Origin: Cherax quadricarinatus
Taxonomy: Eukaryota > Arthropoda > Malacostraca > Decapoda > Parastacidae
Length of the DNA: 64,000 nucleotides
Direction of reading: 5' to 3'
NCBI RefSeq assembly: GCF_038502225.1
Contig: NC_091353.1
Coordinates: 507,975 to 571,974, forward strand
Under the pieces are notes generated by a model. The model worked only from the letters and a program-made list of their open reading frames with translations. It was not told the origin of the DNA and made no database searches. Each line of letters opens with the position of its first letter. Position 1 is the stretch's first letter. Below, piece by piece: positions 61,681 to 64,000 of this stretch. The translations under genes were made by a program, and so were the position numbers.

Positions 61681-62349
61681 CTCACCTAATTATACACACC
61701 TAACTGTGGTTGTAGGGGTCGAGTCATATTGTGCGCGTGTGTGAGTGCATGTGTGTGTGTACTCACTCACCTATTTGTACTCACCTATTTGTGGTTGCAG
61801 GGGTCGAGTCACAGCTCCTGGCCCCGCCTCTTCGCTGATTGCTACTAGGTCCTCTCTCTCCCTGCCCCATGAGCTTTATCATACCTCGCCTTAAAACTAT
61901 GTATGGTTTCCGCCTCCACTACGACACTTTCTAGGCTATTCCACGGCCTGACTACTTTATGACTGAAGAAATACTTCCTAAAATCCCTTTGATTTATTTG
62001 AGTCTTCAACTTCCAATTGTGACCTCTTGTTTCTGTGTCCCATCTCTGGAACATCCCGTCTTTGTCCACCTCGTCTATTCAGCGCAGTATTTTATATGTC
62101 GTTATCATGTCTCCCCTGACCCTCCTGTCCTCTAGTGTCGTCAGGCCGATTTCCCTCAACCTTTCTTCGTAGGGCAATCCCCGTAGCTCTGGGACTAGTC
62201 TTGTTGCAAACCTTTGCACTTTCTCTAATTTCTTGACGTGCTTGACCAAGTGTGGGTTCCAAACTGGTGCTGCATACTCCAGTATGGGCCTGACGTAAAT
62301 GGTATACAGAGTCTTGAACGAATCCTTACTGAGGTATCGGTGTGTGTGT

Positions 62350-62402
<53 letters not shown>

Positions 62403-62410
62403 ATGTTTCG
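61681..62410 (-). pseudogene. CR1-type LINE 3' end
   Basis: Minus strand frames 62079-62414 and 61845-62069 give YVRPILEYAAPVWNPHLVKH, RFATRLVPELRGLPYEERLR and RRVRGDMITTYKILR, a stop, then MFQRWDTETRGHNWKLKTQI and KYFFSHKVVRPWNSLESVVV. This is the post-palm C-terminus, more of it than in 51061-51440. The 3' UTR has gacccctacaaccacagtta-like sequence. A (GT)n tract at 62341-62399 interrupts the upstream part. Confidence 0.8.
62340..62399. repeat. (GT)n microsatellite
   Basis: GT tract about 50 bp before the last coding exon's acceptor. Confidence 0.96.
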
Positions 62411-62449
62411 CCAAGATTTCACTGATGTTTTCCCCTCTCTCTCCAACAG

Positions 62450-62494
62450 AGACGGAACTTCATGGACGTCATCAACATAGGGGTATGGATGTAG
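62450..62494 (+). CDS. Unknown secreted-type protein, last coding exon
   Basis: Acceptor ttttcccctctctctccaacag. In phase 0 it encodes RRNFMDVINIGVWM and then TAG at 62492-62494. The strong polypyrimidine tract and exact phase match to exon 3 support it, though 14 codons alone would be weak evidence. Confidence 0.65.
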   Translation, partial: RRNFMDVINIGVWM

Positions 62495-63231
62495 ACGATA
62501 TCATCATTACCTAAACAGTGTCGAATTTTACTTACTAACTCATCCTTAGACATTCGTCACTTGCATTCATACATATGATCAGGCAATTCATACCCCATGT
62601 ATACTAAGGCCAGATAATGCATGTTTTAATGTTATTTGTTATATGCATACTTTCACACAGCGGATGTCTTCTGACTTCACTTATATTTGTACATCATACA
62701 GTGTATGCGCAATGACGTCATTCGTGAATGCTTTATGGCATCTCTTGCTGTGTTCACATATAAAACAGCGTATGACTTGCGATTACTTGAAATATTCATG
62801 CAACAGACAGTGTATGACCAATGATGTCACTTGTATGCCTTCTGACGTCATTTCTTGTTTGAACATCACACAGAGCTTGTTCTGTGATGTCACTCGTTGA
62901 GGTCATATATCAGTGTATGTCTTATAACGTTACTTCTTGTGTTCAGTCATCACACAGTGTGTGCTCTATGAAGTCATTTGTGCACATACATCAGACATGT
63001 CTTATAATCTGACATCTTAGTTCAGGCAACTGATGTAAGTAACGATAAAATTAATTCTTAAAATGAGATTAAAGCCTATCAACTACAAATTAGTTATTGA
63101 AGGTGTATAGAACGTGTTCACTACCAAAACACATACACTGAGAGTATTTATTGATTTACAATAAATATACACTGAGAGTATATATACAGTGAGAGTATAC
63201 TGTATCATCAGCACCAGGTAAGCCTGCTACT
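62495..63231 (+). other. Region after host gene stop; diverged repeats with TGACGTCA
   Basis: Probably 3' UTR and downstream DNA. From 62640 to 63010 loosely repeated units combine cttctgacgtcatt-like and cacacagtgtatg-like phrases. TGACGTCA occurs at 62713-62720 and 62843-62850, TGATGTCA at 62885-62892. An AATAAA at 63160-63165 is the first clear polyadenylation signal I see. Confidence 0.4.
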
Positions 63232-63500
63232 GCTTCTCATACTCTCTACTGCTGCTGACTGCTGCTGTTGCTCTGACTACTGCTACTGCTCGCTCTGTTA
63301 TACTGCTGCTGCTCTGCTGCTCTGTTGCTGCTGCCTCTGCTGCATCTCTGCTGCTGCTGACTCTGCTCGCTCCTGTCTGCTGCTGCTAGCTCTGCCTGAT
63401 ACTCTCTCTGCTCATACTCTACTGCTCACTTGTTACTCTACTACTACTACTACTACTACTACTAGTACTACTATTACTATTTCTACTACTGTTATTACTA

Positions 63501-63541
<41 letters not shown>

Positions 63542-63682
63542 TATAATTATTATTATAATGCATTAATATCATTAATAGTATATTTTTAGATTATTATTAA
63601 AAGTGAATCATAAATGTTATTAGTTTTTTCATTATCATAACCTTCAATATTATCATTCAAAGCAATAATATTATCATTTATC

Positions 63683-63741
<59 letters not shown>

Positions 63742-63763
63742 TATTAGGAACAGTTTTAGTATT
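63232..63763. repeat. Trinucleotide microsatellites (CTG, CTA, ATT, AAT)
   Basis: Imperfect CTG/CTC to about 63430, CTA to 63480, ATT at 63498-63541, and AAT followed directly by ATT at 63688-63742, which is self-complementary. Confidence 0.9.
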
Positions 63764-63799
63764 AGTAATAGTATTAGTATTGATATCAATAATTGTATT

Positions 63800-64000
63800 T
63801 AACCACATTGATTATTTTCCACCAAGGGAGATTATACCAAAGAAGGAAACACACTTGCCATCATTTATTCAATACCTGTCTTGCCAAACGTGTGCTGAAA
63901 CTACACTACAAATGATCCTTGTCAACCACAGCATCCTTACCCATCCTTCAGACCCTAGACTTTCCGCATCGTGAACTCAGTTCCGCAAACAGATTACCTC
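63800..64000 (-). mobile_element. RTE-type LINE 3' end, diverged, cut by window edge
   Basis: ttttccaccaagggagatta, catcatttattcaatacctg and cttgccaaacgtgtgctgaa match the 3' UTR of the 41135-44826 family in order. The element probably continues past the window. Confidence 0.6.

Larger units (their letters stand above)
53919..62494 (+). other. Host gene, at least four exons, function unknown
   Basis: Joining 53919-55183, 59167-59322, 59598-59770 and 62450-62494 keeps one frame to a TAG. All acceptors are AG after a pyrimidine-rich stretch, and the donors are gtaagt, gtaagt and gtacga. From the ATG at 53920 the product is 545 residues. An acceptor (cctcatatttttcag) sits one base before the ATG, so at least one upstream 5' UTR exon must exist outside or upstream in the window. 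Introns are 3983, 275 and 2679 bp and full of transposons. It is the only gene here with consistent splice structure. Confidence 0.75.

Overview
The window looks like repeat-dominated nuclear DNA of a decapod crustacean, most likely a crayfish-type genome. This is inferred from the mix of very long (TA)n, (CA)n and (AAT)n microsatellites, many CR1-, RTE- and I/Jockey-type LINE copies, tRNA-derived SINEs, Penelope-like elements and a Ty3/gypsy element. There is no bacterial operon structure, no rRNA gene and no free-standing tRNA gene. Almost every long reading frame belongs to a transposon or to a tandem repeat whose period is a multiple of three.

Layout. 1-3430: LINE reverse-transcriptase fragments cut up by Penelope-like repeat units. 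3431-7775: a complete Ty3/gypsy retrotransposon with 338-bp LTRs that I read as identical and one 1195-codon Gag-Pol frame. 7776-16240: SINE, decayed LINEs, a decayed RTE-type LINE invaded by a CR1-type LINE, and a Tc1/mariner-superfamily transposase remnant. 16241-24600: mostly unrecognised AT-rich DNA with CR1 fragments, a possible piggyBac-like end and an ORF with a restriction-like endonuclease pattern. 24611-27930: (TA)n tracts, a 389-bp MITE, a Penelope-like RT/GIY-YIG fragment, a SINE and a palindromic Penelope-type repeat. 28700-38600: tandem arrays with periods of about 70, 51, 33, 28 and 20 bp. 38620-40090: an I/Jockey-type LINE ORF1 remnant. 41135-44826: an apparently intact RTE-type LINE (974 codons) inside (TA)n. 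45271-48765: a 3.5-kb array of a 27-bp repeat. 48880-53440: LINE fragments, a (CA)n tract and a non-autonomous Tc1/mariner-superfamily element. 53919-62494: the one convincing host gene. 62495-64000: diverged repeats and trinucleotide microsatellites.

The host gene has four coding exons whose splice phases agree (1,1,0) and join to a 545-residue product with a signal-peptide-like N-terminus and a dibasic RRQKR site. I do not recognise the family. Its first intron is almost filled by a decayed RTE-type LINE of the same family as the intact copy at 41-45 kb.

The most interesting signal is a dispersed set of short motifs with hammerhead-ribozyme architecture: stem I directly abutting a UUGAUAA-like core, a stem II hairpin, GAAA, then a near-absent or self-complementary stem III (ACGU or AGCGCU), then UH. 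They sit in Penelope-like repeat units, twice as palindromic head-to-head pairs; one palindrome has a 12-bp target-site duplication. A second notable signal is in the gypsy element: 18 nt right after the 5' LTR are perfectly complementary to 18 nt inside the LTR that begin 30 bp downstream of a TATA-like box. That is the geometry expected for self-primed reverse transcription.
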